A stretch of 11,615 nucleotides of DNA from Glaciecola sp. UBA2563 (GTDB lineage: Bacteria; Pseudomonadota; Gammaproteobacteria; Enterobacterales; Alteromonadaceae), in contig DDLV01000092.1 in assembly GCA_002340325.1 (NCBI GenBank), positions 1 through 11,615 of the forward strand, read 5' to 3'. The notes below the pieces were generated by a model that saw only the letters and a program-made list of their open reading frames with translations, was not told the DNA's origin and made no database searches. Below are positions 1 through 7,528 of the stretch, piece after piece (the first letter of the stretch is position 1; each line of letters starts with the position of its first letter). Both the position numbers and the translations under genes were made by a program.

Positions 1-2852
1 AAATCGAAGATGAATTCGATGTTCAAATAGTATTGGATGAAATTAAGTCTCAAGTGGACGCTATTTCAGCCTTCCCTGCTAATACCGAGAAACCTGTGGT
101 GTTTCGTTCTAAAGCGACTGAGAGTGTTCTATGGATCTCAGTCTATGGAGATGTTGGCGAACGCAGGTTGAAAGAAACGGCGACGGAAATGCGTGATGAG
201 ATTGCGAATTTGCCAGGGATTTCAAGCGTAAGAGTCGTCGGCGCAAGAGATTATGAGATATCCGTTGAGATCTCAGAACAAGAACTTCAAGCGTATTCTT
301 TAACATTTGAAGACCTTGTGAATGCCGTCAGGCGTTCTTCCGTTGATATACCAGGTGGTTCAATTCGTTCTGAAGATGGCGATATTCTATTACGCGCAAA
401 GGGACAAGCGTATAATGCGTATGATTTTGCCCGCATACCCCTGATAAATCGCAGCGATGGTACTAGGTTACTACTGGAAGATATTGCGACGATAAATGAT
501 GGTTTCGTAGAAGAAGATGGTTTTTCATCGTTTAACGGCAAAGATGCAATCAGCATTGAAGTTCAAGCGATAGGCGATCAAAATGCATTGCAGATTTCTA
601 AAGAAGTCAACAAGTACCTTGACGATAAGGCAACTAAACTACCGCCTAATATTAAAGCAGACAGTTGGGGGGATGCATCGTTTTACCTTGCTGACAGACT
701 CAATATGATGCTTGAAAATATGGCATTAGGCGCGCTGCTTGTGTTTATTATCCTAACTGTTTTTCTGAAGCTAAAACTAGCGTTTTGGGTAATGGTAGGA
801 TTGCCAGTTTGTTTTCTCGGAACTTTGATGTTAATGCCGATGTTTGGCATAACCGTGAATCTTATTAGCTTATTTGGGTTTATTCTCGTGCTTGGGATAG
901 TGGTTGATGATGCCATTATCATGGGTGAGTCCGCATACTCTGAGATCGATAAGCACGGGCATAGCATTGACAATATTATTCGCGGGGTAAAACGCGTCGC
1001 GATGCCTGCCACTTTTGGTGTTTTAACCACCATTGCGGCATTTTCACCATTACTTATGGTGACAGGGACCTTTGGGATTATTTGGAAAACCATCGGTGTC
1101 GTTGTGATTTTCTGCCTTATTTTTTCGTTAATCGAATCCAAGCTTATTTTGCCAGCACACCTTGCAAACATGCGTGTGCCAGATCCTAATGCACCCAAAA
1201 ATAAGCTTCAGCAATATAGAGAGCGATTTAACAAAGGATTACAGTCGTTCATTTTTGACGTTTACAAACCATTCCTTGAAAAAGCGATTAAATACAAATT
1301 GACCACACTTGTGAGCTTTTTGGCGATGATGATCTTGACGATTGGGTTATTTGCAGGTGGTCTTGTGAGGTTTGTATTCTTCCCTAATATTCCTTCAGAT
1401 TTTATTAATGCAAGTGTAGAAATGGAGCAGGGCAGTTCCATCGCTCAGCGCAATAAAGTGCTTGAAAACTTGATTATCGCTGCGGAAAAAATGAATCAAG
1501 ATTTTATTGAAAACAACGGCAGTGAAGTAATAAAGCATGTGCTTGCTTTTGATAATGGACCACTGGGTGGTTTTATTTTGATTGAATTATCGAAGGGTGA
1601 AACGCGCGATGTTAGTGACAATGATATCAAAGATGTATGGCGTAATTACATTCCAGAAATGGCGGGGATCAGGACACTTTCACTTGGCAGTGAAGGTGGA
1701 CCAGGAAGCGGTAATCGTTTAGATCTTGAGTTTAGTTCAAAGGATGTTTCGGCGCTTGTGGCTGTCAGTAATGAACTAAAAACGTTTTTGAATGGCTATG
1801 AAGGGGTTGCTGACGTCAACGATACGTTCAGCGGGGGCAGTGATGAGATACAGTTACAATTAAAGCCTGAAGCAGAAGCCTTGGGCATATCGCTTTCTCA
1901 ACTTGCCCAGCAAGTACGCTATGGTTTTTTTGGCGCTGAAGCACAGCGCATTCAGCGTGATGAAGAAGAAGTCAGAGTAATGATCCGGTATCCAAAAGAT
2001 CAGAGAGACTCGATCGGAAATTTGGAAAATATGCGGATCAGGGCGCCGAACGGTGACGAAATCCCGTTTAGCCAAGTTGCAGATATAAAACTAGATCAAG
2101 GCTACGCCTCGATTATTCGCGTTGACGGAGAAAGAGCAATCACTGTGTCTGCTGAACTGAATACAGCTATTGTTGAACCTACCGCTGTCCTAAATGAAGT
2201 ATTGACTAATGTCACGCCGCCACTGCTTGAGCGCTACCCGCAGGTTGATTTTAAATTACAAGGCAGTGCACGAGAACAAAACGAAGGCCTTATTGCGTTG
2301 GGCTTAGGCTTTTTATTTGCGATGGCGTGTGTATATGCATTAATGGCTATCCCACTTAAATCCTATTCGCAGCCACTTATTATTATGTCAATAATTCCCT
2401 TTGGCATTGTTGGCGCCATTATCGGTCACTTAATTATGGGTAAAGATGTTAGTGTTTTATCCATATGTGGCATCATCGCATTGTCGGGTGTGGTAGTGAA
2501 CGACTCGCTGATAATGGTGGATTTTATTAGCCGAGCGCGTAAAGAAGGAAGGTCATTGATTGATGCTGTTACGGATTCAGGAACGCGACGCTTTAGAGCT
2601 ATTATTCTTACCTCACTTACTACCTTCTTTGGTCTCGTACCTATTTTGTTGGAGCGCTCGTTGCAGGCACAAGCGGTCATACCGATGGCGATATCACTGG
2701 CGTTTGGCATTTTGTTTGCCACAGTAATTACGCTGATTTTGGTGCCCACGCTTTACGTGCTATTGGATGACATAAAGCGGGTATTTAAGGGCAAGAAGCA
2801 TTTACAAATGCAAAATGAAAAAGCTGGGCTGATGCCCGAAAGTGCTAAGTAG
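1..2852 (+). CDS. RND efflux permease, AcrB superfamily (5' end outside window)
   Basis: Inner-membrane proton-driven exporter subunit that would work with a periplasmic adaptor and an outer-membrane channel. The frame is open from base 3, so the TTG at 33 is not the true start. About 950 residues are visible against a usual ~1,030-1,050, so transmembrane helix 1 and the first part of the porter domain are missing. Counting from the TTG codon, the TM4 relay motif GIVVDDAIIMGE lies at about 288-299 with the paired aspartates at 292 and 293. Helix clusters fall at about 228-380 and 752-912, with porter/docking regions before and between them. In TM10 the segment GVVVNDSLIMVDF has Asn823-Asp824 where AcrB has Lys940-Asn941, which suggests an RND subgroup with a different charge relay. 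The adaptor gene probably lies upstream of the window. The stop overlaps the convergent SDR gene. Substrates cannot be told from sequence. Confidence 0.95.
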   Translation, partial: IEDEFDVQIVLDEIKSQVDAISAFPANTEKPVVFRSKATESVLWISVYGDVGERRLKETATEMRDEIANLPGISSVRVVGARDYEISVEISEQELQAYSLTFEDLVNAVRRSSVDIPGGSIRSEDGDILLRAKGQAYNAYDFARIPLINRSDGTRLLLEDIATINDGFVEEDGFSSFNGKDAISIEVQAIGDQNALQISKEVNKYLDDKATKLPPNIKADSWGDASFYLADRLNMMLENMALGALLVFIILTVFLKLKLAFWVMVGLPVCFLGTLMLMPMFGITVNLISLFGFILVLGIVVDDAIIMGESAYSEIDKHGHSIDNIIRGVKRVAMPATFGVLTTIAAFSPLLMVTGTFGIIWKTIGVVVIFCLIFSLIESKLILPAHLANMRVPDPNAPKNKLQQYRERFNKGLQSFIFDVYKPFLEKAIKYKLTTLVSFLAMMILTIGLFAGGLVRFVFFPNIPSDFINASVEMEQGSSIAQRNKVLENLIIAAEKMNQDFIENNGSEVIKHVLAFDNGPLGGFILIELSKGETRDVSDNDIKDVWRNYIPEMAGIRTLSLGSEGGPGSGNRLDLEFSSKDVSALVAVSNELKTFLNGYEGVADVNDTFSGGSDEIQLQLKPEAEALGISLSQLAQQVRYGFFGAEAQRIQRDEEEVRVMIRYPKDQRDSIGNLENMRIRAPNGDEIPFSQVADIKLDQGYASIIRVDGERAITVSAELNTAIVEPTAVLNEVLTNVTPPLLERYPQVDFKLQGSAREQNEGLIALGLGFLFAMACVYALMAIPLKSYSQPLIIMSIIPFGIVGAIIGHLIMGKDVSVLSICGIIALSGVVVNDSLIMVDFISRARKEGRSLIDAVTDSGTRRFRAIILTSLTTFFGLVPILLERSLQAQAVIPMAISLAFGILFATVITLILVPTLYVLLDDIKRVFKGKKHLQMQNEKAGLMPESAK

Positions 2853-3996
2853 TTTTATTGCGTGCCAGCCATTTCTGAATAATCGCTTTTTCTCTTGTCA
2901 TGAAAGAGCTTTCACTGGTTAAAATACCGTCGCGTCTTTCTTGTGAGACAGCATCGGAATACCACCACGTTCTGGTTGCATCAACGGTATTTGATAATGG
3001 ACGAAACGTAAGTCCCGAGGCGATGGCTTTGCTGTTATCACTTTTTGACATCCCAGCGTATTGAGGCAGCTGGATCACCCAAGGCTGAATGCCAATAACA
3101 CCGTTGTCTTGCAAAAACTGCATATCGTCTATTTGTATAAAATTAACAGGTGAGTTGTAGCTTGCATGAATACCGTACACAAATGCATTTGTAGTCATCT
3201 CAAATCCTGGACCAGCGCCATTATAGGTGCCCGCCGCACTATTTTCACACAACCGAATCATCCATTCAGCCAAGTCTCTAACGTCAATATATTGAACGAC
3301 TTCATCAGGGCCCCCGGGAATGATTATGTCGCCGCCTTTTTCTATTCTCGCTAACCAGTATGGAAAACGATCGGTGCTATCACCTGGACCAACAATTAAC
3401 GCGGGGCGAACAATGATGGAACGCTCTTTACCAAATGCATTAAGTGTGGCTAATTCTGATGTCGCCTTCATCACACCAAACGCATATGTTTGTTTTTCAC
3501 CTTCGCTGATATCAGGTGGAATTTCGGTGATTAATGGTCGGGTCTCCGTGAAATTGTCGCCGGTAAACGGGTAATAAACGCTTAGAGAAGATGTATAAAG
3601 ATAATATTCGACGTTATTGACTAACAAGTCAGCGGTATCTTGTGTCCATTTCGTCCTGCGCCCTGAATTGTCAATGACAATGTCCCATTTGCGATTCTTG
3701 AGTGCCTCCAGATTGTTTTCTCGATCACCCACCAAGCTTTCGACCCGAGAAAATACCTCAGGATGAATTTTAGGTTTGGTTTTGCCTCTTGTGAATGTGG
3801 TAATACTATGCCCTCGGCCTAAGGCATAAGCAATTTGATGAGGCCCTAAAAAACTGGTGCCGCCTAAAATCAGGATGTTGAGTTTTTTGTCGGGAAGCTT
3901 TTGACTACGTTTACTACCTAGCGCTTGTGATGTAAGCAGCGCAGAGGCACTAAGCACCATGCTATTTCTAATAAATGTTCGTCTGCTTTTATCCAT
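2845..3996 (-). CDS. Tat-exported NAD-dependent epimerase/dehydratase-like SDR protein
   Basis: Extended/atypical short-chain dehydrogenase fold of 383 residues. The N-terminus is a clear twin-arginine signal: SRRTFIR at 4-10, then a hydrophobic stretch to about residue 26 with a plausible Ala-X-Ala-like cleavage site near SQA. This also supports the chosen ATG, since there is no strong Shine-Dalgarno sequence. The Rossmann dinucleotide motif GGTSFLG is at 45-51, with RGH at 61-63 and FTRG at 68-71, a pattern seen in CSP41/isoflavone-reductase-like SDRs. The YTSSLSVY segment (134-141) supplies the catalytic Ser region. The expected YGxxK motif reads FGVMK, with Phe173 in the Tyr position and Lys177 kept; Tyr171 is two residues upstream. 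Export by Tat fits a protein that folds and binds its cofactor in the cytoplasm. The substrate is unknown, and the Phe raises the possibility of altered or lost catalysis. Its only visible partners are the convergent permease and the divergent GNAT gene. Confidence 0.88.
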   Translation of the reverse strand: MDKSRRTFIRNSMVLSASALLTSQALGSKRSQKLPDKKLNILILGGTSFLGPHQIAYALGRGHSITTFTRGKTKPKIHPEVFSRVESLVGDRENNLEALKNRKWDIVIDNSGRRTKWTQDTADLLVNNVEYYLYTSSLSVYYPFTGDNFTETRPLITEIPPDISEGEKQTYAFGVMKATSELATLNAFGKERSIIVRPALIVGPGDSTDRFPYWLARIEKGGDIIIPGGPDEVVQYIDVRDLAEWMIRLCENSAAGTYNGAGPGFEMTTNAFVYGIHASYNSPVNFIQIDDMQFLQDNGVIGIQPWVIQLPQYAGMSKSDNSKAIASGLTFRPLSNTVDATRTWWYSDAVSQERRDGILTSESSFMTREKAIIQKWLARNKTT

Positions 3997-4185
3997 ACAT
4001 CGCTACTTTTTTTGTAAAATTGATATCGAAAAACCTAACATCACTTGATTGACTTTGCAATGTGATGCGCTTGCTAACTCATTGCGTCTAAATGCTTAGA
4101 ACCGAATGAACGCTATCACTAAATGCATATCAATTGATTATCAGACATAATAGTTGGTATCTGTGTCACTTTTCCATGAGCTAAT
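3997..4185. promoter_or_regulatory. Divergent intergenic region between SDR and GNAT genes
   Basis: This 189-bp spacer must hold the start signals for both divergent genes. On the plus strand CATAAT at 4146-4151 is a possible -10 box for the acetyltransferase, without a convincing -35. A perfect 10-bp palindrome ATCAATTGAT lies at 4129-4138, just upstream of that box. A related ATTGATATC lies at about 4019-4027, near the SDR start. No strong consensus promoter is visible for the SDR gene. The regulatory reading is inference. Confidence 0.35.
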
Positions 4186-4725
4186 ATGGATTACCGTTAT
4201 CGAAACGCACAAATAGAAGATGTGCCAAAGCTCCGCCAATTGATGGAAGACTCGATTGAGGAAAATATGCGGGGTATTTTGAGTCCTCAAGAAATTATTG
4301 CGGCCAAAGAAACCATGGGCGTCGATACGTCACTTATCTCGGATCAGACTTACTTCATTATTTTTCATAAAGATGATGTCGATACCTTCATTGGTTGTGG
4401 TGGTTGGGGTAAACGAAAAACGCTATACGGCGGCGATAGCATTAATAATAGAGATGATAGCTTTTGTGACCCTATACAAGATGCTGCGAGAGTCCGAGCG
4501 ATGTATACACATCCCAAATGGGTGCGTAAAGGTGTTGCTAGCTATTTACTTGAATTAGCAGAGGAACACGCAAGAAAAGCAGGTTTTAGTCGCTTAGAAC
4601 TTGGGTCAACGGTCGCCGGCGAGGCGTTTTACTTATCCAAGGGCTATATACCGACTGAACGAATCGAAGAAATGGCGAGTAACGGTAAAATCAAAACGGT
4701 AACCAAAATGTATAAGCAAATCTAA
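4186..4725 (+). CDS. GNAT-family N-acetyltransferase
   Basis: Cytoplasmic acetyl-CoA-dependent acetyltransferase of 179 residues, a normal length for a single-domain GNAT. The acetyl-CoA pyrophosphate-binding motif A is the stretch THPKWVRKGVASYLL (about 108-122), with the RKGVA loop at 114-118. The usual Gln/Arg three residues before the Gly is Val here, a tolerated variant. Motif B is AFYLSKGY at 147-154, near the usual FYxxxGF pattern. The N-terminal RNAQIEDVPKLRQLM is the typical strand-helix opening. The ATG start has only a weak purine-rich element (GAG, 4178-4180) upstream. It is a single gene, divergent from the SDR gene and convergent with the glycosyltransferase 27 bp away. The substrate (small molecule, amino acid or protein N-terminus) cannot be assigned. 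Confidence 0.9.
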   Translation: MDYRYRNAQIEDVPKLRQLMEDSIEENMRGILSPQEIIAAKETMGVDTSLISDQTYFIIFHKDDVDTFIGCGGWGKRKTLYGGDSINNRDDSFCDPIQDAARVRAMYTHPKWVRKGVASYLLELAEEHARKAGFSRLELGSTVAGEAFYLSKGYIPTERIEEMASNGKIKTVTKMYKQI

Positions 4726-4752
4726 CTTGCGGTAGTCCTTTGTAAAGAGTAT

Positions 4753-5544
4753 CTAGGATTTTTTTGATGCCGGAACATCTATGGTGCTCGTCTTAGATTC
4801 CTCACCGCGAGCGAAAATAGGGATCTTTAAGGCAAAGTCATTGAGCGCTTGGATTGCATGGTAAAAATAAAAGATCCGGTCAGCTTGCAGCTTTATTGGT
4901 GTTTGGTAGTTGAGATAGTGTTTTGCACCGTTGTTTGACACTGCGTATGCGTGCGCGCCGCTGAGTTTTCCAGGCCGCCAAAAATATTGATTGTACTCTC
5001 GCATGTTTCTCAAAGCGATAAGCGCCGGTGGTATTTGATCCCAACCGCCAATCTTTAAGTGATGTAGAATAGAATAGATCCAACGTTTTGTGTTGTTGCC
5101 GGCACTCGGCAGGTAGTGGTCATAGTAGTCAAAAAGGATAAGGTCCCAATTTTCTGGCAATGTATTGAGTGCTCGCTCTACGTTTCCAATCGTTGACAAT
5201 ACGGGAATAGCGTCATCTTCAAAAATTAATACACGGTTATAATCGTTATCAATTACGTCTTTATAGATTCGTCGGTGTGAATCCGCACAGGCACATTCAG
5301 CGAGTATCATTGAGCGTTTTGTGCGTTTTATTTGTCTGTGCGCAGTATCATCATAAAAGGAAGTATCTTGTGTAATTGTTTGAGGCAAATCACGTTTGTC
5401 AGTGCCCCAAAAAATTTCATAGTTTAATTCATTTAAATGGTGTTTTATGCTTTCGTGCCGAGATGTGGAGCCCTTCAATGATATGACATAAATCTTGTCA
5501 AAATAATTGTTTATAAACTCAAATCCATGTTTGACATCTTGCAT
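4753..5544 (-). CDS. Glycosyltransferase family 25 protein
   Basis: A 263-residue protein of the GT25 (LgtB/LpsA-like) family, whose known members add hexoses to lipooligosaccharide or related glycans from a nucleotide sugar. Visible family marks are the opening strand FDKIYVISLKGSTSRHESI (15-33), the EDDA motif at 109-112 that binds metal and nucleotide sugar, WDLILFDYY (133-141), and the acceptor-side GAHAYAVSNNGAKHYL block from 196. It has no signal peptide or membrane helix, so it should act at the cytoplasmic face of the inner membrane. The ATG is preceded by an A-rich leader with only a weak GAAAAAG element. It lies 60 bp downstream of the EamA gene on the same strand with no terminator visible between them, so they are probably co-transcribed. 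It is not accompanied by other LPS genes in this window. Donor and acceptor are unknown. Confidence 0.88.
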   Translation of the reverse strand: MQDVKHGFEFINNYFDKIYVISLKGSTSRHESIKHHLNELNYEIFWGTDKRDLPQTITQDTSFYDDTAHRQIKRTKRSMILAECACADSHRRIYKDVIDNDYNRVLIFEDDAIPVLSTIGNVERALNTLPENWDLILFDYYDHYLPSAGNNTKRWIYSILHHLKIGGWDQIPPALIALRNMREYNQYFWRPGKLSGAHAYAVSNNGAKHYLNYQTPIKLQADRIFYFYHAIQALNDFALKIPIFARGEESKTSTIDVPASKKS

Positions 5545-5604
5545 TGTTTTTTCTTTTTCTGATTGTTAATTTGTTTAAGGCTGTTTATGTGTTGTCCACA
5601 GACG

Positions 5605-6504
5605 CTAAGTCGCTCGAATGGACATTCTATTAAATTTACCCATAGCGATAGCATTGCCCAATAGTACAATGATCACACCTATTACTGAAAACCAACTCCA
5701 CCGATAACCTTCAAACGCAGTTGAGATTAACAGCGCAATGATAGGATAGACCAATACAACATAGGCGGCTTTATCTGATCCAATGTTTTTAAGTAGTTTC
5801 ATATAAGCAGCGAACGCAAAAACAGACCCAAACACCGAGAGATATATAAGCGCATAATAGTAGTCAACATTGTTAGGTATATTTATTTCATCGACACTTA
5901 TAAAGACTACGGACATCGTGATGATAACGCCATAAGTCATCGCCCAAAAATTCATTTGTGTGACAGTAATTTCTTTGTCCAAGATTTTTTCTGACAATAC
6001 GTTACCGATGGATGCACAGAAAAAAGATCCCGTTGCAAACAACAACCCCGCCATAATGCTTGCATCTTTTTGCAGATGTCCAAATTCAGGTGCGAAAATA
6101 AAAGTGATACCTATTAGGCCGATGGTAGCGCCTAGTATCACTTCAATTCTTAACGGTTTTCCAAGCACTATTCTTCGCAAAGCAACGTTAAAATAAATGA
6201 CAGCGCTGCTGAGCACGGCCAATAAAGCACTTACCATGTGCTGTTGAGCGGCATACAACAATGAATAATCGAGTGTATACAGAAACAGGCCTGAAAAAAT
6301 AAAAAGTCGGTGATGTACTAAAGGTACCTTAAGTGTCTTGCCAATATAAATACTCCAAAGCCCAATAATTGTAGCGGCTAGTGCAAAACGCACAGCGACT
6401 GAAAACATCAATGCAGTTTCATTGACTTGAAAGGTCAACGCGATCCAAGTGGAGCCCCAAATAAGGCTGCAAATCATAAACAGCAGTGCATTTTTACTTA
6501 ACAT
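5605..6504 (-). CDS. EamA/DMT-superfamily transporter
   Basis: Polytopic inner-membrane protein of 299 residues with the usual ten-helix layout built from two EamA repeats, at about 5-138 and 150-290. The repeat opening ICSLIWGSTWIAL (11-23), the VRFALAA segment after helix 2 and the ATIGLIGITFIFAPEF end of repeat one (about 126-141) are typical of this drug/metabolite exporter family. Known members export amino acids, nucleobases, toxins or sugars, and sequence alone does not pick one. The ATG at 6502-6504 has no good Shine-Dalgarno sequence; Met10 is a possible but less likely start because it would cut into helix 1. The glycosyltransferase gene follows after 60 bp. The leader region upstream carries repeated AGTAT/ATACT half-sites, suggesting control by a dedicated transcription factor. 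Confidence 0.92.
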   Translation of the reverse strand: MLSKNALLFMICSLIWGSTWIALTFQVNETALMFSVAVRFALAATIIGLWSIYIGKTLKVPLVHHRLFIFSGLFLYTLDYSLLYAAQQHMVSALLAVLSSAVIYFNVALRRIVLGKPLRIEVILGATIGLIGITFIFAPEFGHLQKDASIMAGLLFATGSFFCASIGNVLSEKILDKEITVTQMNFWAMTYGVIITMSVVFISVDEINIPNNVDYYYALIYLSVFGSVFAFAAYMKLLKNIGSDKAAYVVLVYPIIALLISTAFEGYRWSWFSVIGVIIVLLGNAIAMGKFNRMSIRAT

Positions 6505-6835
6505 TCAATTGAGTCATTTTTATAGATTGACAAAAAGTATCACACTTACAAAAAAGTATTCGTGTAAACAAAATACTATCATACTTTTGTGAGGTCATTT
6601 CACATCTGGTCAATGGCGCGTTGAACGTATACATTGCTGTCATTCGCCGTTTACCATGAAACGATCATTTCACACCTTTTGAGCAGTATTATTGATAAGC
6701 GTTGCTCAGGCAAAATAAGTAGTAAATGGCTTTACTCGTTCTTATTCTTAACCAATTTGTTTAATTTGAGAGCGGTTTGTTACCAATTTGATGTGACAAA
6801 TGTAACTAATCTCAGTTTCTTGTGTGAAATAATTA
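6505..6835. other. 331-bp non-coding region upstream of the EamA gene
   Basis: It lies between the 3' end of the response regulator gene and the start of the EamA gene, both leftward. No convincing gene is present. It contains the AGTAT/ATACT repeat cluster (6530-6590), a near-duplicate of the 10-mer TCATTTCACA at 6595-6604 and 6665-6674, a near-palindrome TGAAACGATCATTTCA at 6657-6672, and two copies of ACCAATTTG at 6751-6759 and 6782-6790. No Rho-independent terminator with a good stem and T-run is visible after the response regulator, so read-through into the EamA gene is possible. Minus-strand promoter elements can be proposed (for example TTTACA at about 6564-6569) but none has a well-spaced partner. 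Confidence 0.5.
6530..6590. promoter_or_regulatory. Clustered AGTAT/ATACT half-sites, candidate operator
   Basis: AAAAAGTAT occurs at 6532-6540 and 6551-6559, spaced 19 bp. Inverted partners are AATACT at 6572-6577 (pairing with AGTATT at 6555-6560) and ATACTTTTGT at 6581-6590 (pairing with ACAAAAAGTAT at 6530-6540 apart from one extra A). The cluster lies 26-86 bp upstream of the EamA start codon, where an operator would be expected. What binds it is not known; the regulator reading is inference. Confidence 0.4.
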
Positions 6836-7528
6836 TCACAGACTCGCAGTAGGTTCTGTTGTTTTTTCTGGTTCTACGTAGCGATAGCCCGCGCCGTAGA
6901 CAGATTCGATAAGGCCTTTTAAGCCAAATGTGGCTTTGAGCTTGGCGCGTAGATTTCTGACATGGCTATCAATAGTTCGGTCAACAATATCTGACGTGTC
7001 CGGAAATGCTATATCAATAATTTGTTGGCGAGAATAAATACGGCCAGGATGACGATAAAGCATCTCGAAGAATTTAAATTCTTGCATAGTAAGCCGTAAT
7101 TGTTGTTTTTCGCATTTCACCGTAAGCAAATTGGCGTCGAGTTCAACCATACGCTCACTATGAGACGTTTTAGCGCGTTTTAAAATAGCCTTTATTCTTA
7201 GCATTAATTCGGGCGCACTAAAAGGTTTGCATACATAGTCGTCAGCGCCTGCTTCCAAGCCAATGAGTCTATCGATTTCATCAACCTTTGCCGTCATCAT
7301 AATCACGGGTATCTGAGAGAACTCTCTTATCTTCTTACAGCAGTCGATACCATTAACAGACGGCAACATAACGTCAAGCAATACAATATCATGCTGATTT
7401 TCTCTAACTGTTTGTACGACAGATTCACCGCATGATAACCAAGTGAATTGCCAACCGTTTTTGGTGACAAACAATTGCAAGTTCTCAGCTATATCATGGT
7501 CATCTTCAACGATTAGAATATTAGTCAT
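6836..7528 (-). CDS. BaeR-like OmpR-family response regulator
   Basis: DNA-binding response regulator of 230 residues. The receiver domain covers about 1-118: acidic pocket ED(D) at 8-10, phosphoacceptor Asp52 in LLDVMLP, Thr79 in MMTAK and Lys101 in CKPFS. The OmpR-type winged helix covers about 128-222, with RTIDSHVRNLRAKL as the recognition-helix region and SVYGAGYRYVEPE as the C-terminal wing. From memory of the family, the segments FSQIPVIMMTAKVDEIDRL and TDRTIDSH match E. coli BaeR closely, closer than PhoB or OmpR. BaeR activates RND exporter genes of the mdtABC type in envelope stress. The start codon lies within the end of the kinase gene (8-bp overlap), preceded by a strong AGGAG at 7 nt, so translation is probably coupled to the kinase. 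I leave the gene symbol empty because orthology to BaeR is not proven. Confidence 0.93.
   Translation of the reverse strand: MTNILIVEDDHDIAENLQLFVTKNGWQFTWLSCGESVVQTVRENQHDIVLLDVMLPSVNGIDCCKKIREFSQIPVIMMTAKVDEIDRLIGLEAGADDYVCKPFSAPELMLRIKAILKRAKTSHSERMVELDANLLTVKCEKQQLRLTMQEFKFFEMLYRHPGRIYSRQQIIDIAFPDTSDIVDRTIDSHVRNLRAKLKATFGLKGLIESVYGAGYRYVEPEKTTEPTASL

Noticed and set aside
33..35. TTG as the start of the RND permease
   Set aside because: The frame is open upstream to the window edge and the residues before it continue the family pattern; the first ~90 residues of the family are missing.
683..1198. Minus-strand 171-codon open frame inside the RND permease gene
   Set aside because: It is the antisense shadow of a strongly supported membrane-protein coding region; the translation shows no family features.
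4733..4765. Possible terminator of the GNAT gene: TCCT...AGGA followed by seven T
   Set aside because: The stem is only 4 bp with a long loop, and the T-run is explained by the Lys-Lys codons at the end of the glycosyltransferase gene.
6823..6840. TGTGA-N8-TCACA, CRP-like inverted repeat
   Set aside because: The spacer is 8 rather than the standard 6, it overlaps the stop codon of the response regulator gene, and it is over 300 bp from the next start.
6634..6852. Plus-strand 72-codon open frame starting with TTG
   Set aside because: It has no Shine-Dalgarno sequence, no recognisable domain and AT-rich composition, and its end runs into the response regulator gene on the other strand.
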